Origin: an uncultured Pseudomonadota bacterium
GTDB lineage: Bacteria > Myxococcota_A > UBA796 > GCA-2862545
Direction of reading: 5' to 3'
Assembly: GCA_903861005.1 (NCBI GenBank)
Contig: CAIOSP010000057.1
Span: 1-46,534 of the forward strand
Length of the DNA: 46,534 bases
Of this stretch, positions 33,606 to 42,392 are shown one piece after another. Position 1 is the stretch's first letter. Each line of letters opens with the position of its first letter. Below the pieces are notes generated by a model. That model was given only the letters and a program-made list of their open reading frames with translations, was not told the DNA's origin and did no database searches. Both the position numbers and the translations under genes were made by a program.

Positions 33606-36086
33606 ATGGCCCGCGGAGCGTGCTTGATCCTCACCACAACGCTGTGGATGGCGATGGCCCTCGGGCAGACCACGCCCGATCCCTTGCTGATCGATCCTGG
33701 CCTGGTCCCTGGCGCCGGGCTCGCGGCCGAGGGCGGCCCAGGCACGCTCTGGGTAAACCCGGCGAACCTCGCCTACGATCCCGATCCAGGTTGGGGCGTG
33801 TTTTTCCGGTACGGACCGGACGATCGCAACCCGTTCTCCGGCGGCGCCGCGGCCCGCGTGGGCGGCCTGTCCGGCGGACTGCGCTGGTTTGAGCGTGAGG
33901 GCGCCAACCCGGACTTCTCGATCGACCTCGCGGCCGGCGTGCAGCTCCCCAAGCGCATCGCGATCGGCATGTCGGCGCACTGGTGGCTGCTCGCGGCCAA
34001 GCGCAACATCCTGGCCTTCGACGCGTCGGCGGCGTGGCGTCCTCTGCCCTGGCTCGGCATGACGGTGCTCACCCGCAACATCGGCGACCCGGGCAGCCGC
34101 ACCGACGGCATCCCGCAGACCGGCGTGGGGCTGGCCATCCGGCCGCTCGGTCGCGGTGTCGTGTTCGGCGTCGACTACCTGCACAGCTTCCTGGACGCCG
34201 ACTCGACCGACGTCTTCTCGTTCAACGCGCGCATCCGCCCCACCCGGGGCCTGTTCCTGCGCGCCGCCGTCGACTCACGGCTGGAATTCGGCGCCGGCCT
34301 GGAGCTGTACTTCGGCGGCCGCGGCTTCGGCCTGTGGACCGGCACCCGCGACGACGCCGGCATTCCTGACGTGATGGGCTGGGTCGCGAGCGACGAGCGC
34401 GACGAGCACGTGGCGCCGCCGCACAACCGGGTCGACGCGATCGATCTGACCACCGAGCCCGAGTACCTACCCGTTCGCCGCCTGCTCTCGCCGTCCGACC
34501 TGTCCTGGTGGGAGGCGCTGGATCAGTTCGCGCGAGCCGCGGAGGCCCCTGGCGTGCGCGGCGTGTACCTCACGCTCGGCGGCGCCGACATGTCGTGGGC
34601 GCGCTGGCAAGAGCTTCGTAGCGCGATCGGTCGCACGCGCGCCGCAGGCAAGGAAGTGATCGTCGAGCTCGTCGGCGCGGTCGGGAACGGCGCGCTGTAC
34701 GCGGCGTCGGGCGCGACTGAGGTGCTCGCGCACCCCGCGGCGACGCTCGACCTCACGGGCGTCTCCACCGAGAACTTCTACCTGGGCGGCGCGCTGGAGT
34801 CGTTCGGGGTGGACGTGGACGTGGTGCGCCGCAGCGCGTTCAAGTCCGCCGGCGAGATGTACACGGAGCGAGAGCCCTCCCCCGCCGATCGGCTGCAGGA
34901 GGACGCGCTGCTCGACGACCGCTATGACGCGCTCGTCCAGGGCATCGCCGACGGCCGCGCGAGGACCCCAGACGACGTGAAGGCGTGGATCGACGGCGGC
35001 CCGTACACCGCCGAGGAGGCCGTGGCGCTGGGTCTGGTCGACGCGCGCGCGTACCCGGATCAGGCCCGCGCCAAGCTCGACGAGCGCTACAAGATGGACA
35101 TCCGCACGGTCGACCTGTCCCGTCGGCCGCGCGCGCGCACCGGCTGGGAGCCGCCCGAGCAGATCACGGTGGTCTACGTCGAGGGCGCGATCACCAGCGG
35201 CCCCTCACGGCACGGCGGCCTGCTGCCAGTCAACACCGCGGGCAGCGAGACAATCGTCGCGCAGCTCGACCGCGTGGCCAAGGACGCCGAGACGCGCGCC
35301 GTGGTCCTGCGCGTCGACTCTCCCGGCGGCTCCAGCTTCGGCAGCGACGAGATCTGGCGCGCGATCGAGCGCGTGAAGGCGGCCGGCAAGCCCGTCGTCG
35401 TCAGCATGGGCGGCGTGGCGGCGAGCGGCGGCTACTACATCGCCGCGGGCGCCGACGCGATCTGGGCCGAGCCGACCACCATCACCGGCAGCATCGGCGT
35501 GATCGCCATGAAGCCGACGATCGCGGGCCTCCTCGAACGCGTGGGCGTCACCACCTGGCGCGATCAGCGCGGCCGCAACGCGGGCATGAGCTCGCCGCTC
35601 TTCCCGTGGGACCCAGTGCAGCGCGCGCGCATGGAGGCCATCGTCGGCGCCGACTACGAGACCTTCAAGGATCGGGTGGCAACGGGCCGCGGCATGACGG
35701 TCGATCAGGTCGAGGCGATCGCGCAGGGCCGCATCTGGTCAGGCACCGACGCCAAGGAGCACCACCTGATCGACGAACTCGGCGGCCTGCCCGAGGCCAT
35801 CCAGGACGCGCGACGTCTGGCGGGCATCCCCGACAAGCGCGAGGTCGAGGTCATCGGCCTGCGCGACCGGCGGCGCATCTCCGACGTGCTGCTGCCGGAC
35901 CTGTCGCTGATCCCGATGCAGATGGCGCACATCCGCATTGAGCGCGCGATGGCGAACCTGGCCACCGGCGGCTTCACCGCGGGCATGCCGATCGAGCCGC
36001 TCCAGGGCCTGCTCTGGCTCTCCAGCCAGGACGAGGTCCTATGGCGCCTGGATCCGAACCTCCTCAAAGCGATGCACACGCGGTGA
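33606..36086 (+). CDS. SppA-type (S49) peptidase fused to an N-terminal outer-membrane-barrel-like domain
   Basis: The 826-aa protein begins with a signal peptide (MARGACLILTTTLWMAMALG). About 250 residues follow that look like a PorV/FadL-type beta-barrel (GTLWVNPANLAYDPDPGWGV; LGMTVLTRNIGDPG; FFRYGPDDRNPFSGGAAARV). Then come two S49 domains in the long E. coli SppA arrangement. The catalytic lysine is Lys413 in FKSAGEMYTEREPSP and the serine is Ser607 in VAASGGYYIAAGADAIWAEP, so the Ser-Lys dyad is complete. SppA normally digests cleaved signal peptides at the inner membrane, so a barrel-like front would place this enzyme in or near the outer membrane. The gene overlaps the regulator gene downstream by GTGA. 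Confidence 0.88.
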   Translation: MARGACLILTTTLWMAMALGQTTPDPLLIDPGLVPGAGLAAEGGPGTLWVNPANLAYDPDPGWGVFFRYGPDDRNPFSGGAAARVGGLSGGLRWFEREGANPDFSIDLAAGVQLPKRIAIGMSAHWWLLAAKRNILAFDASAAWRPLPWLGMTVLTRNIGDPGSRTDGIPQTGVGLAIRPLGRGVVFGVDYLHSFLDADSTDVFSFNARIRPTRGLFLRAAVDSRLEFGAGLELYFGGRGFGLWTGTRDDAGIPDVMGWVASDERDEHVAPPHNRVDAIDLTTEPEYLPVRRLLSPSDLSWWEALDQFARAAEAPGVRGVYLTLGGADMSWARWQELRSAIGRTRAAGKEVIVELVGAVGNGALYAASGATEVLAHPAATLDLTGVSTENFYLGGALESFGVDVDVVRRSAFKSAGEMYTEREPSPADRLQEDALLDDRYDALVQGIADGRARTPDDVKAWIDGGPYTAEEAVALGLVDARAYPDQARAKLDERYKMDIRTVDLSRRPRARTGWEPPEQITVVYVEGAITSGPSRHGGLLPVNTAGSETIVAQLDRVAKDAETRAVVLRVDSPGGSSFGSDEIWRAIERVKAAGKPVVVSMGGVAASGGYYIAAGADAIWAEPTTITGSIGVIAMKPTIAGLLERVGVTTWRDQRGRNAGMSSPLFPWDPVQRARMEAIVGADYETFKDRVATGRGMTVDQVEAIAQGRIWSGTDAKEHHLIDELGGLPEAIQDARRLAGIPDKREVEVIGLRDRRRISDVLLPDLSLIPMQMAHIRIERAMANLATGGFTAGMPIEPLQGLLWLSSQDEVLWRLDPNLLKAMHTR

Positions 36087-37474
36087 CCGCGCAGATCCTG
36101 GTGGTGGACGACGACCGGGGCGTGCGCACCGCGCTCGACGTGAACCTGGGCAAGCGCGGCTGGCAGGTGGTGCTCGTCGACGGCGTGCGCGCCGCCCTCC
36201 GCATGCTGCGCGAGCGCCCGTTCGACGTGGTGCTCACCGACGTGAAGATGCCTGACGGCAGCGGCATCGACCTGGTCGAGCAGGTGAAGGCGTCGTGGCC
36301 TGAGACGCAGGTCGTCGTCATGACCGGCTTTGGCAGCGTGTCAGACGCGGTCCGCGCTATGAAGGCGGGCGCTGAGGACTACTTGATCAAGCCGATCGAG
36401 CGGGACGCGCTCTACGTCGTGCTCGACCGCGCGATCGCGCACCGCACGCTGCGCGCGGAGCTGGTGCAGCTGCGCCGCGACGTCACCGCCAAGTACGGGT
36501 TCCAAAACCTGGTGGGCGCGTCCGCGTCCATGCTGTCGGTCTACGAGGACGTAGCGGCCGTCGCGGACAGCAGCGCGACCGTGCTGCTCCAAGGCGCCAC
36601 CGGCACCGGCAAGGAGCTGCTCGCCCACGCGCTGCACTATCGGAGCCGCCGCGCGCAGCGCGCATTCGTGCGCGTGAACTGCACCGCCATCCCCGAGAAC
36701 CTGCTGGAGTCCGAGCTGTTCGGACACGAGAAGGGCTCGTTCACCGGCGCCATCCGACAGCACCGCGGCAAGTTCGAGCAGGCGGACGGCGGCACGCTCT
36801 TCCTCGACGAGATCGGCGAGATGGACCTGGGCATGCAGTCCAAGCTGCTACGCGTCCTGGAGTCCGGTGAGCTGTCTCGCATCGGCGGAAGCGAGACGAT
36901 CACCGTCGACGTGCGCGTGCTCGCCGCCACCAACCGCGACCTGCAGCGCGAGGTCGACGAGGGCCGGTTCCGCGCCGACCTCTTCTACCGCCTGAACGTG
37001 GTGACCCTGCGCGTGCCGTCCCTGCGCGAGCGCCGCGACGACGTGCCGCTGTTGGTGGAGCACTTCGTGAAGAAGGCCGCCGCCGCCGAGCAACGCGACG
37101 TGCCGCCGGTGAGCGCTGAGTGCATGGCCACGCTCGTCGCGTACGACTGGCCGGGCAACGTGCGCCAGCTGGAGCACCTGGTCACCCGCGCGGTGCTGCT
37201 GCATCGCGACGGCCCCTGGCTCGACATCGCCCTGCCCGAGGACACGCCCAGCAGCGTCGTCACCGCGCCCGCCAGCATGCCGGTGGCGCCCGTGCTCGAC
37301 ATGCCGCTGCACGACGCGCTCGACGACGTGGAGCGCCGCATCCTGCTGGCCGCGCTGGAGGCGTGCGGCGGCGTGCAGGCGCAGGTCGCCAAGCGGCTCG
37401 GCCTCTCCAAGTCGAACCTGTCCTACCGGCTCAAGCGCCTGGGCATCGAGCGAAAGGACGTGCGCTACGCGTGA
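36083..37474 (+). CDS. NtrC-family sigma-54-dependent response regulator
   Basis: The 463-aa protein has an N-terminal receiver with phosphoacceptor Asp53 in [11 protein letters not shown], and a central AAA+ domain with Walker [13 protein letters not shown] and [11 protein letters not shown]. The C-terminal Fis-type helix-turn-helix is [20 protein letters not shown]. The sigma-54 contact loop reads GSFTGA instead of the usual GAFTGA, a substitution found in working members. It starts with a GTG overlapping the stop of the SppA fusion gene (GTGA), so the two are co-translated. No histidine kinase is in the window, so its signal is unknown. A link to envelope or development genes, common for myxobacterial NtrC proteins, is inference. 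Confidence 0.94.
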   Translation: MTAQILVVDDDRGVRTALDVNLGKRGWQVVLVDGVRAALRMLRERPFDVVLTDVKMPDGSGIDLVEQVKASWPETQVVVMTGFGSVSDAVRAMKAGAEDYLIKPIERDALYVVLDRAIAHRTLRAELVQLRRDVTAKYGFQNLVGASASMLSVYEDVAAVADSSATVLLQGATGTGKELLAHALHYRSRRAQRAFVRVNCTAIPENLLESELFGHEKGSFTGAIRQHRGKFEQADGGTLFLDEIGEMDLGMQSKLLRVLESGELSRIGGSETITVDVRVLAATNRDLQREVDEGRFRADLFYRLNVVTLRVPSLRERRDDVPLLVEHFVKKAAAAEQRDVPPVSAECMATLVAYDWPGNVRQLEHLVTRAVLLHRDGPWLDIALPEDTPSSVVTAPASMPVAPVLDMPLHDALDDVERRILLAALEACGGVQAQVAKRLGLSKSNLSYRLKRLGIERKDVRYA

Positions 37475-37486
37475 CCGGTCGAACGC

Positions 37487-37504
37487 CGCACCTCGCGAGG
37501 TGCG
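37487..37504. repeat. 18-bp perfect palindrome downstream of the sigma-54 regulator
   Basis: CGCACCTCGCGAGGTGCG is self-complementary over its full length, 12 bases past the regulator stop and before the tRNA-Phe promoter. It may be a transcript-end hairpin or a protein-binding site; no T run follows. Confidence 0.4.
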
Positions 37505-37537
37505 CGGGCGATCGTGCGACGACACCGCGCGCGGGCC

Positions 37538-37566
37538 TTGCGGACGTCGCTTGGCTGGATTAAAAG
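37538..37566 (+). promoter_or_regulatory. Promoter of tRNA-Phe
   Basis: TTGCGG (37538-37543) and TAAAAG (37561-37566) are 17 bp apart and end 10 bases before the tRNA, as expected for a stable-RNA promoter. Confidence 0.5.
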
Positions 37567-37576
37567 CGCGGCGCTC

Positions 37577-37649
37577 GGCCGGATAGCTCAGTTGGTAGAG
37601 CAGCGGATTGAAAATCCGCGTGTCGGGGGTTCAACTCCCTCTCTGGCCA
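37577..37649 (+). tRNA. tRNA-Phe (anticodon GAA)
   Basis: A 73-nt cloverleaf folds fully. The acceptor is GGCCGGA/TCTGGCC with one G-T pair, the D stem is GCTC/GAGC, the anticodon stem GCGGA/TCCGC carries loop TTGAAAA, and the T arm has loop TTCAACT. The discriminator is A; CCA is not encoded. The anticodon GAA reads both Phe codons. Confidence 0.95.
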
Positions 37650-37655
37650 CACCTT

Positions 37656-37688
37656 AAAGCCCACCTTCATCGGTGGGCTTTCTTGTTT
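37656..37688 (+). terminator. Intrinsic terminator after tRNA-Phe
   Basis: AAAGCCCACC and GGTGGGCTTT form a perfect 10-bp stem with a six-base loop, followed by CTTGTTT. It starts seven bases after the tRNA. It could also stop transcription from the ferredoxin side, since the stem begins with A residues. Confidence 0.85.
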
Positions 37689-37774
37689 CTCGGGTCCGGC
37701 ACGCGGCCGGCCGCGCGTACGGCCGCGCGGCGAGTGCAGAGCCCCGCCTACTCGTGCCCGCCTCGCGACGCGCG

Positions 37775-38050
37775 CTAGATGCCCGGGTCGAGCCGGACGA
37801 CGACGTCACCGAGCAGCTTGGCCTGACAGCCAAGCCGCTGGTCGGGGCGGTCAAGGAAGGGCTCCTCGTCAAAGCCCACCGGCGACAGCGCGTCCATGCC
37901 CGAGATCACGGAGACACGGCACGAGTTGCACGCCGCGAAGCCGCCGCACTCGGTCTCGATGTGGATGCCGCCCTGGTCGCAGGCCTCCAGAAGCGTGGCG
38001 CCCACAGGCGCCTGGACCGCTCCGAGACCGTCTACGACCAACCGCGGCAC
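37775..38050 (-). CDS. Plant-type [2Fe-2S] ferredoxin
   Basis: The 91-aa protein carries the cluster pattern Cys35-x5-Cys41-x2-Cys44 (CGGFAACNSC) and Cys75 in LGCQAKLL, as in adrenodoxin or plant-type ferredoxins. It is a small cytosolic one-electron carrier. The GTG at 38050 is preceded by GAGGG at suitable spacing. It lies two bases after the nusB stop, at the end of the riboflavin operon. A flavoenzyme partner is plausible but not shown. Confidence 0.88.
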   Translation of the reverse strand: MPRLVVDGLGAVQAPVGATLLEACDQGGIHIETECGGFAACNSCRVSVISGMDALSPVGFDEEPFLDRPDQRLGCQAKLLGDVVVRLDPGI

Positions 38051-38052
38051 GA

Positions 38053-38535
38053 CTAGCCCTCGCCGCCGGAGCGGTGCCGCTCGGGAAGGCGCTTGAGCTG
38101 GTGACCGACGCGGTCGACGATGCCGTTCACGAACGCACGTGACTCGGCGGTGCCGTAGCGCTTGGCCAGCTCGATCGCCTCGTTGCACGACACGCTGCCG
38201 GGGATGTCCGGACAGAACATCAGCTCGAACGCGGCGATGCGGATGAGGTTGCGGTCGACCAGGGGCATGCGACGGACGCGCCAGTTGGTCGAGCAGGACT
38301 CGATCATCGCGTCGATGGCTTCCTGGTGCTCGTTCACGCCGAGCACCAAGCGCTGGGCGAACTCGACCTCCTCGCTCTCCGGCGCGCGCAGGTCCGGGAT
38401 GCCGTCGCCGTCGACCAGCGCAGCCCACAGATCATTGAGCCCGCTGGGCTCCTCCGCCATGTCCGAGCGGTAGAGCGCGAGCAGCGCGTACTCACGGGCC
38501 TGACGGCGCGACGGGGACGACTTGGTGGAGGTCAC
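38053..38535 (-). CDS. nusB: Transcription antitermination factor NusB
   Basis: NusB binds boxA RNA with NusE (S10) and keeps RNA polymerase elongating through rRNA operons. The 160-aa all-helical protein has family landmarks [33 protein letters not shown] and [22 protein letters not shown]. The GTG start at 38535 overlaps the ribH stop by four bases (GTGA). The ribH-nusB order is widely conserved and supports both calls. Confidence 0.94.
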   Translation of the reverse strand: MTSTKSSPSRRQAREYALLALYRSDMAEEPSGLNDLWAALVDGDGIPDLRAPESEEVEFAQRLVLGVNEHQEAIDAMIESCSTNWRVRRMPLVDRNLIRIAAFELMFCPDIPGSVSCNEAIELAKRYGTAESRAFVNGIVDRVGHQLKRLPERHRSGGEG

Positions 38536-39005
38536 GTGCCCAGCCGGGAAAACAGGGACGCCATCTCGATGCCGGTGCACGCGGCGCTCCAGCCGGCGTT
38601 GCCCGCCTTGGTGCCGGCGCGCTCGATGGCCTGCTCGATCGAGTCGACCGTCAGCACGCCGAAGATCACCGGCACGCCGGTGGACAGGCCCACCTGGCCC
38701 ACGCCCTTGGCGGCCTCACCGGCCACCATGTCGAAGTGCGGGGTGGCGCCGCGGATGACGGCGCCCAGCGCCAGCACCGCCGCGTAATTGCCCGACTCCG
38801 CCAGCTTCTTGCAGGCGAGCGGGATCTCGAACGCGCCCGGGACCCAGATCAGGTCCAGGCGCGTGTCGGGGTCGATCCCGTGACGACGCAGCGCGTCCTC
38901 AGCGCCCGCGATCAGGCGCGAGGTGATGAAGTCGTTGAAGCGGGCAGCGACGATCGCGAAGCGACCACCCGGGTCGGTCAGTTGACCTTCAATCACGCGC
39001 GGCAT
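38532..39005 (-). CDS. ribH: 6,7-dimethyl-8-ribityllumazine synthase
   Basis: Lumazine synthase joins 3,4-dihydroxy-2-butanone 4-phosphate with the pyrimidine intermediate, the penultimate riboflavin step. The 157-aa protein has the substrate-binding [30 protein letters not shown] with the catalytic His, and [22 protein letters not shown] near the end. The ATG at 39005 has GAGGG upstream; an ATG 15 bases earlier lacks one. It follows the ribBX gene by 69 bp. Confidence 0.96.
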   Translation of the reverse strand: MPRVIEGQLTDPGGRFAIVAARFNDFITSRLIAGAEDALRRHGIDPDTRLDLIWVPGAFEIPLACKKLAESGNYAAVLALGAVIRGATPHFDMVAGEAAKGVGQVGLSTGVPVIFGVLTVDSIEQAIERAGTKAGNAGWSAACTGIEMASLFSRLGT

Positions 39006-39074
39006 GGGAAAGACCCTCATCTGGGGGATGGCGACGCCCGGTAACACGGTGAGGCGGCAAGCCGCCCCTGTAGC

Positions 39075-40229
39075 CTACAGCGACACGCGCTCGACGATGG
39101 ACAGCCCGTAGGCCTCGACGCCGAGGATCTGGCGGCCGCCGCTGATCATGATGCGCAGCTTGGACAGGCCCAGGTCACGAAGGATCTGGCAGCCGGCGCC
39201 CAAATCGCGGAGCACGTCGGCGGACGGGATGGCCATGGGGGCCACCGCGCCGTGCACGTCGCGCTCAAACGCGCGCTCCACGAACTCGACCGACATGCCG
39301 CGCAGGTGCATCAGCACGAGCGCACCGGAGCCGGCCTCGGAGATGCGGGCCAGCGCGGCGGCGGCGGAGCCCGACAGGGCCGACGCGTTCGGCGCCAGGA
39401 AGGCCCACGCGGGCGGCGCGGCCTGGACACGCACGAGCGCCGGTTCGCTGTCCAGATCGCCCTTCCACACGGCGAGGTGGTGCCCTTCGGCCCCCACACT
39501 CTGGTAGAGGCGCGCGCGGAAGGTCCCGTAGCCGGGGATCTCGATGGTGCCGTCGCGCACGGGCTTCACGATGCGCTCGTTGCGCATGCGGTACTTGATC
39601 AGGTCGGCCACGGCGACCAGGTGCAGCTTGTGATGCACGCCGAACTCAAGCAGGTCCGGCAGACGGGCCATGGTGCCGTCCTCGCGCATGATCTCGCAGA
39701 TCACGGCGGACGGGTTGAGGCCGGCCAGGCGGGACAGGTCGACCGAGCCCTCGGTCTGGCCGACGCGCTCGAGCACGCCGCCGTCGCGCGCGCGCAGCGG
39801 GAAGATGTGGCCCGGGGTGACCAGGTCGCGCGGCAAGGCGTCCGGGCGGATGGCGACCTGGACGGTGTGCGCGCGGTCGGCGGCGCTGATGCCCGTGGTC
39901 ACGCCGTGGCGCGCCTCGATGCTCACCGTGAACGCCGTGTTGTACATGCTCTGGTTGTGGCTCGCCATCATGGGCAGGCCGAGGCGATCGACTTGCTCCG
40001 CGGTGAGCGTCAGGCAGATCAGGCCGCGCGCGTGCACGGCCATGAAGTTGATCTGCTCAGGCGTGGTCATCTCGCCCGCGCCGACCAGGTCGCCCTCGTT
40101 CTCGCGGTCCTCGTCGTCGACCATGATGACGAGCTTGCCGGCGCGTAGATCGGCCATGGCGATCTCGACACGACGGATCGGGTCCGGATCCATCACCACG
40201 AAGGCGTCATCTTGCTTGAGAAGTGTCAC
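39075..40229 (-). CDS. ribB: 3,4-dihydroxy-2-butanone 4-phosphate synthase with degenerate GTP cyclohydrolase II-like domain (RibBX type)
   Basis: The 384-aa protein has an N-terminal RibB domain (about residues 15-220) with VDDEDRENEGDL, HARGLICL, HGVTTGISAADRA, GHIFPLRARDGG and EIMREDGTMARLPDL. It should make the four-carbon unit of riboflavin from ribulose 5-phosphate. RVGQTEGSVDL has Gln where many RibB proteins have His. The C-terminal half keeps the GTP cyclohydrolase II outline (ILRDLGLSKLRIMISG, GVEAYGLSIVERVSL). It has lost the three zinc cysteines and the surrounding motif, reading AAPPAWAFLAPN instead. It is therefore unlikely to act on GTP. A GTG start overlaps the ribE stop by four bases. 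Confidence 0.9.
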   Translation of the reverse strand: MTLLKQDDAFVVMDPDPIRRVEIAMADLRAGKLVIMVDDEDRENEGDLVGAGEMTTPEQINFMAVHARGLICLTLTAEQVDRLGLPMMASHNQSMYNTAFTVSIEARHGVTTGISAADRAHTVQVAIRPDALPRDLVTPGHIFPLRARDGGVLERVGQTEGSVDLSRLAGLNPSAVICEIMREDGTMARLPDLLEFGVHHKLHLVAVADLIKYRMRNERIVKPVRDGTIEIPGYGTFRARLYQSVGAEGHHLAVWKGDLDSEPALVRVQAAPPAWAFLAPNASALSGSAAAALARISEAGSGALVLMHLRGMSVEFVERAFERDVHGAVAPMAIPSADVLRDLGAGCQILRDLGLSKLRIMISGGRQILGVEAYGLSIVERVSL

Positions 40230-40867
40230 GTGAATCCGTGCTCCTTGAGCTTGTCGAAGGTGAGGCCGGTCTTGCCGCCGACGAACGAGAGCATGCGCTC
40301 CACGTACCGGGCCAGGACGTCGACCTCGAGGTTGACCACGTCGCCCGCCGCGAGGCGACCGAGGTGTGTGACGCGTGTGGTGTGGGGCACCAGGTTCACG
40401 CGGAAGGTGCTGCCAGCGACCTCGTTGACGGTGAGGCTCACGCCGTCGATGCAGATGCTGCCCTTGCTGGCGATGTAGCGAGCGAGCGCGTCGGTCGCGT
40501 CGACCCAGAGGATCCAAGACTCGCCGGCGGCCTCGCTGCGGACCACGCGGCCCGCGCCGTCGACGTGGCCCTGCACCAGGTGTCCGCCGAAGCGCTGCCC
40601 GGCGGCGAGCGCGCGCTCCATGTGGATCGCGTCGCCGGTCTTCCAGCCGCCTACGGTGGTGACGGCCAGCGTCTCGCGGCCCGCGACCACCTCGAAGATG
40701 TCGCCCGCGGTGCGCTCGACCGTGAGGCAGACGCCGTTGCAGGCAATCGAGTCGCCGATCGCCACGTCCGCCAGGGGGATGGCGGTGCGCAGGCGCAGGC
40801 GACGCCCGCCGCCCTCGGGCGAGATGCCCGCGATCGAGCCAGTGTCCTCAACCAGTCCGGTGAACAT
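40226..40867 (-). CDS. ribE: Riboflavin synthase alpha chain
   Basis: This enzyme dismutates two lumazines to riboflavin. The 213-aa protein shows the expected internal duplication, with MFTGLVEDTG at the start, SIACNGVCLTVE in the first barrel and SICIDGVSLTVNEV in the second, plus GHLVQGHVDG between. The start overlaps the ribD stop by one base (TGATG) and the stop overlaps ribBX by four. Length is typical. Confidence 0.96.
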   Translation of the reverse strand: MFTGLVEDTGSIAGISPEGGGRRLRLRTAIPLADVAIGDSIACNGVCLTVERTAGDIFEVVAGRETLAVTTVGGWKTGDAIHMERALAAGQRFGGHLVQGHVDGAGRVVRSEAAGESWILWVDATDALARYIASKGSICIDGVSLTVNEVAGSTFRVNLVPHTTRVTHLGRLAAGDVVNLEVDVLARYVERMLSFVGGKTGLTFDKLKEHGFT

Positions 40868-41946
40868 CAGCCCTCCTGTCGGCGGATCGGGTAGCGCAGC
40901 CGCACGTCGTCACCGAGCGCCGTGACCTCAGGCGCGCCGAAGCGCGGCGCGTCGGCCAAGCGCGCGATCGGCGAGCCGGCGAGCCAGCTCTGGCCGCCCG
41001 GGATCACCATGCCCGCCACGTAGACCAGCACCGTGTCGACCACGTCGGCGTCGAGCAGCGCGCGGTGCACGCGACCGCCGCCCTCAACCATTACGCGGTG
41101 CAGGCCGCGCTCGCCCAGCGCACGCAGCGCCGCGCGCAGGTCGACACCCTCTCCCGTGCGCGGCACCCGCACGACGTCGGCGTCGAGGACGCGGTCCGGC
41201 GCGTCGTCGGCGCACACGATCACCGCGCGTCGTGAGCTCTTCAACAGGCGCGCCTCCGCCGGGATCTTCAGCTCGGTGTCGAGCACCACCGGCACCGGGT
41301 CACGCCCGCCGTCCACGCGGCAGGTCAGCGCCGGGTCGTCCGATCGGACCGTGCCCGAGCCCACCAGCACGGCGTCGTGCATGGCGCGCTCGCGGTGCAC
41401 GTCGGCGCGGGCCTGGTCGCCGGTGATCCACTGGCTCTCGCCCGCGGCGGTGGCCAGCTTGCCGTCCAAGCTGGTCGCCACCTTCAGGGTGACTTCGGGG
41501 AGGCCGCCCTCGACCACGCGGCGAAAGCCGAGCGCGACCCGGGAGCAGTCCTGCTCCCCCACGCCGAGCGTGACTTGCACGCCCGCGCCGCGCAGCAGCT
41601 CCAGGGCCTTGCCGCGCATCGGCGGGTACGGGTCGACCACGCCGACGACGACGCGCTCGATGCCTGCGGCCAGGATGGCGTCGGTGCAGGGCGGGGTGCG
41701 GCCGTGGTGGCAGCAGGGCTCGAGCGTGACGACCATCGTCGCGCCGCGGGGGTCCTCGCCGCGGGCGCGGGCGTCGGCCAGCGCCACGACCTCGGCGTGC
41801 GGACCGCCGGGCGGACGCGTCCAGCCCTCACCGATCACCCGGCCATCGCGCACCAGCACGGCGCCGACGGGCGGGTTGGGGGCGGTGGTGCCCAGCGCGC
41901 GACGGGCGAGGCCCAGCGCCACGCCCATCGCCGCGGCGTCGTTCAA
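40867..41946 (-). CDS. ribD: Bifunctional riboflavin deaminase/reductase RibD
   Basis: RibD deaminates and then reduces the early pyrimidine intermediate. The 359-aa protein has a zinc-dependent deaminase domain with His50-Ala-Glu52, and Cys78 and Cys87 in the PCCHHGRTPPC motif. A dihydrofolate-reductase-like domain follows from about residue 148 (TLKVATSLDGKLATAAGESQWITG). The start appears to be a TTG at 41946 with GGGAG seven bases upstream, overlapping the nrdR stop (TTGA). The next ATG at 41928 would trim the first helix. Confidence 0.95.
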   Translation of the reverse strand: MNDAAAMGVALGLARRALGTTAPNPPVGAVLVRDGRVIGEGWTRPPGGPHAEVVALADARARGEDPRGATMVVTLEPCCHHGRTPPCTDAILAAGIERVVVGVVDPYPPMRGKALELLRGAGVQVTLGVGEQDCSRVALGFRRVVEGGLPEVTLKVATSLDGKLATAAGESQWITGDQARADVHRERAMHDAVLVGSGTVRSDDPALTCRVDGGRDPVPVVLDTELKIPAEARLLKSSRRAVIVCADDAPDRVLDADVVRVPRTGEGVDLRAALRALGERGLHRVMVEGGGRVHRALLDADVVDTVLVYVAGMVIPGGQSWLAGSPIARLADAPRFGAPEVTALGDDVRLRYPIRRQEG

Positions 41947-42392
41947 GACTTCTCCCGCAGCGGGGTGATCGCGGCGAGGAACTGATCCACATTGCCGAAC
42001 GCGCGGTACACCGAGGCGAAGCGCACGTAGGCGACCTCGTCGGTCTCCTTGAGCACGTCCATCACGGTCTCACCGACCACGCTCGACGGGATGAGCGGCT
42101 CGCGGCGGTCTTCGAGCGCGCGCGCGACCTTGTCGACCAGGCGCTCGATCTCTTCCGGGCCGTAGGGCCGCTTGCGCAGCGCGAGCTGGATGCCGGACAG
42201 CACCTTGTCGCGCTGGAACGGCTCCTTGGCGCCGTTCTTCTTCACGATCCACAGCACGCGCCCTTCGATGCGCTCGAAGGACGTGAAGCGCTCCCCGCAC
42301 GCAAGACACTCACGGCGCCGACGGATGGCGTCGGCGCTGTCTCGTGAGTCGACGACCTTGCTGTCGTCGTGTCCGCAGGCGGGGCATCGCAT
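41943..42392 (-). CDS. nrdR: Transcriptional repressor NrdR
   Basis: NrdR senses ATP/dATP and represses ribonucleotide reductase genes. The 149-aa protein has a four-cysteine zinc ribbon (Cys3, Cys6, Cys29, Cys32) followed by an ATP-cone domain (VLWIVKKNGAKEPFQRDKVLSGI and VAYVRFASVYRAF). It lies between glyA (one-base overlap) and ribD, a common arrangement. I did not find a convincing NrdR box pair in the window. Confidence 0.96.
   Translation of the reverse strand: MRCPACGHDDSKVVDSRDSADAIRRRRECLACGERFTSFERIEGRVLWIVKKNGAKEPFQRDKVLSGIQLALRKRPYGPEEIERLVDKVARALEDRREPLIPSSVVGETVMDVLKETDEVAYVRFASVYRAFGNVDQFLAAITPLREKS

Noticed and set aside
39006-39074. FMN riboswitch before ribH or upstream of ribD
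   Set aside because: The gaps are 69 bp or less, and I see none of the conserved RFN pairing elements.
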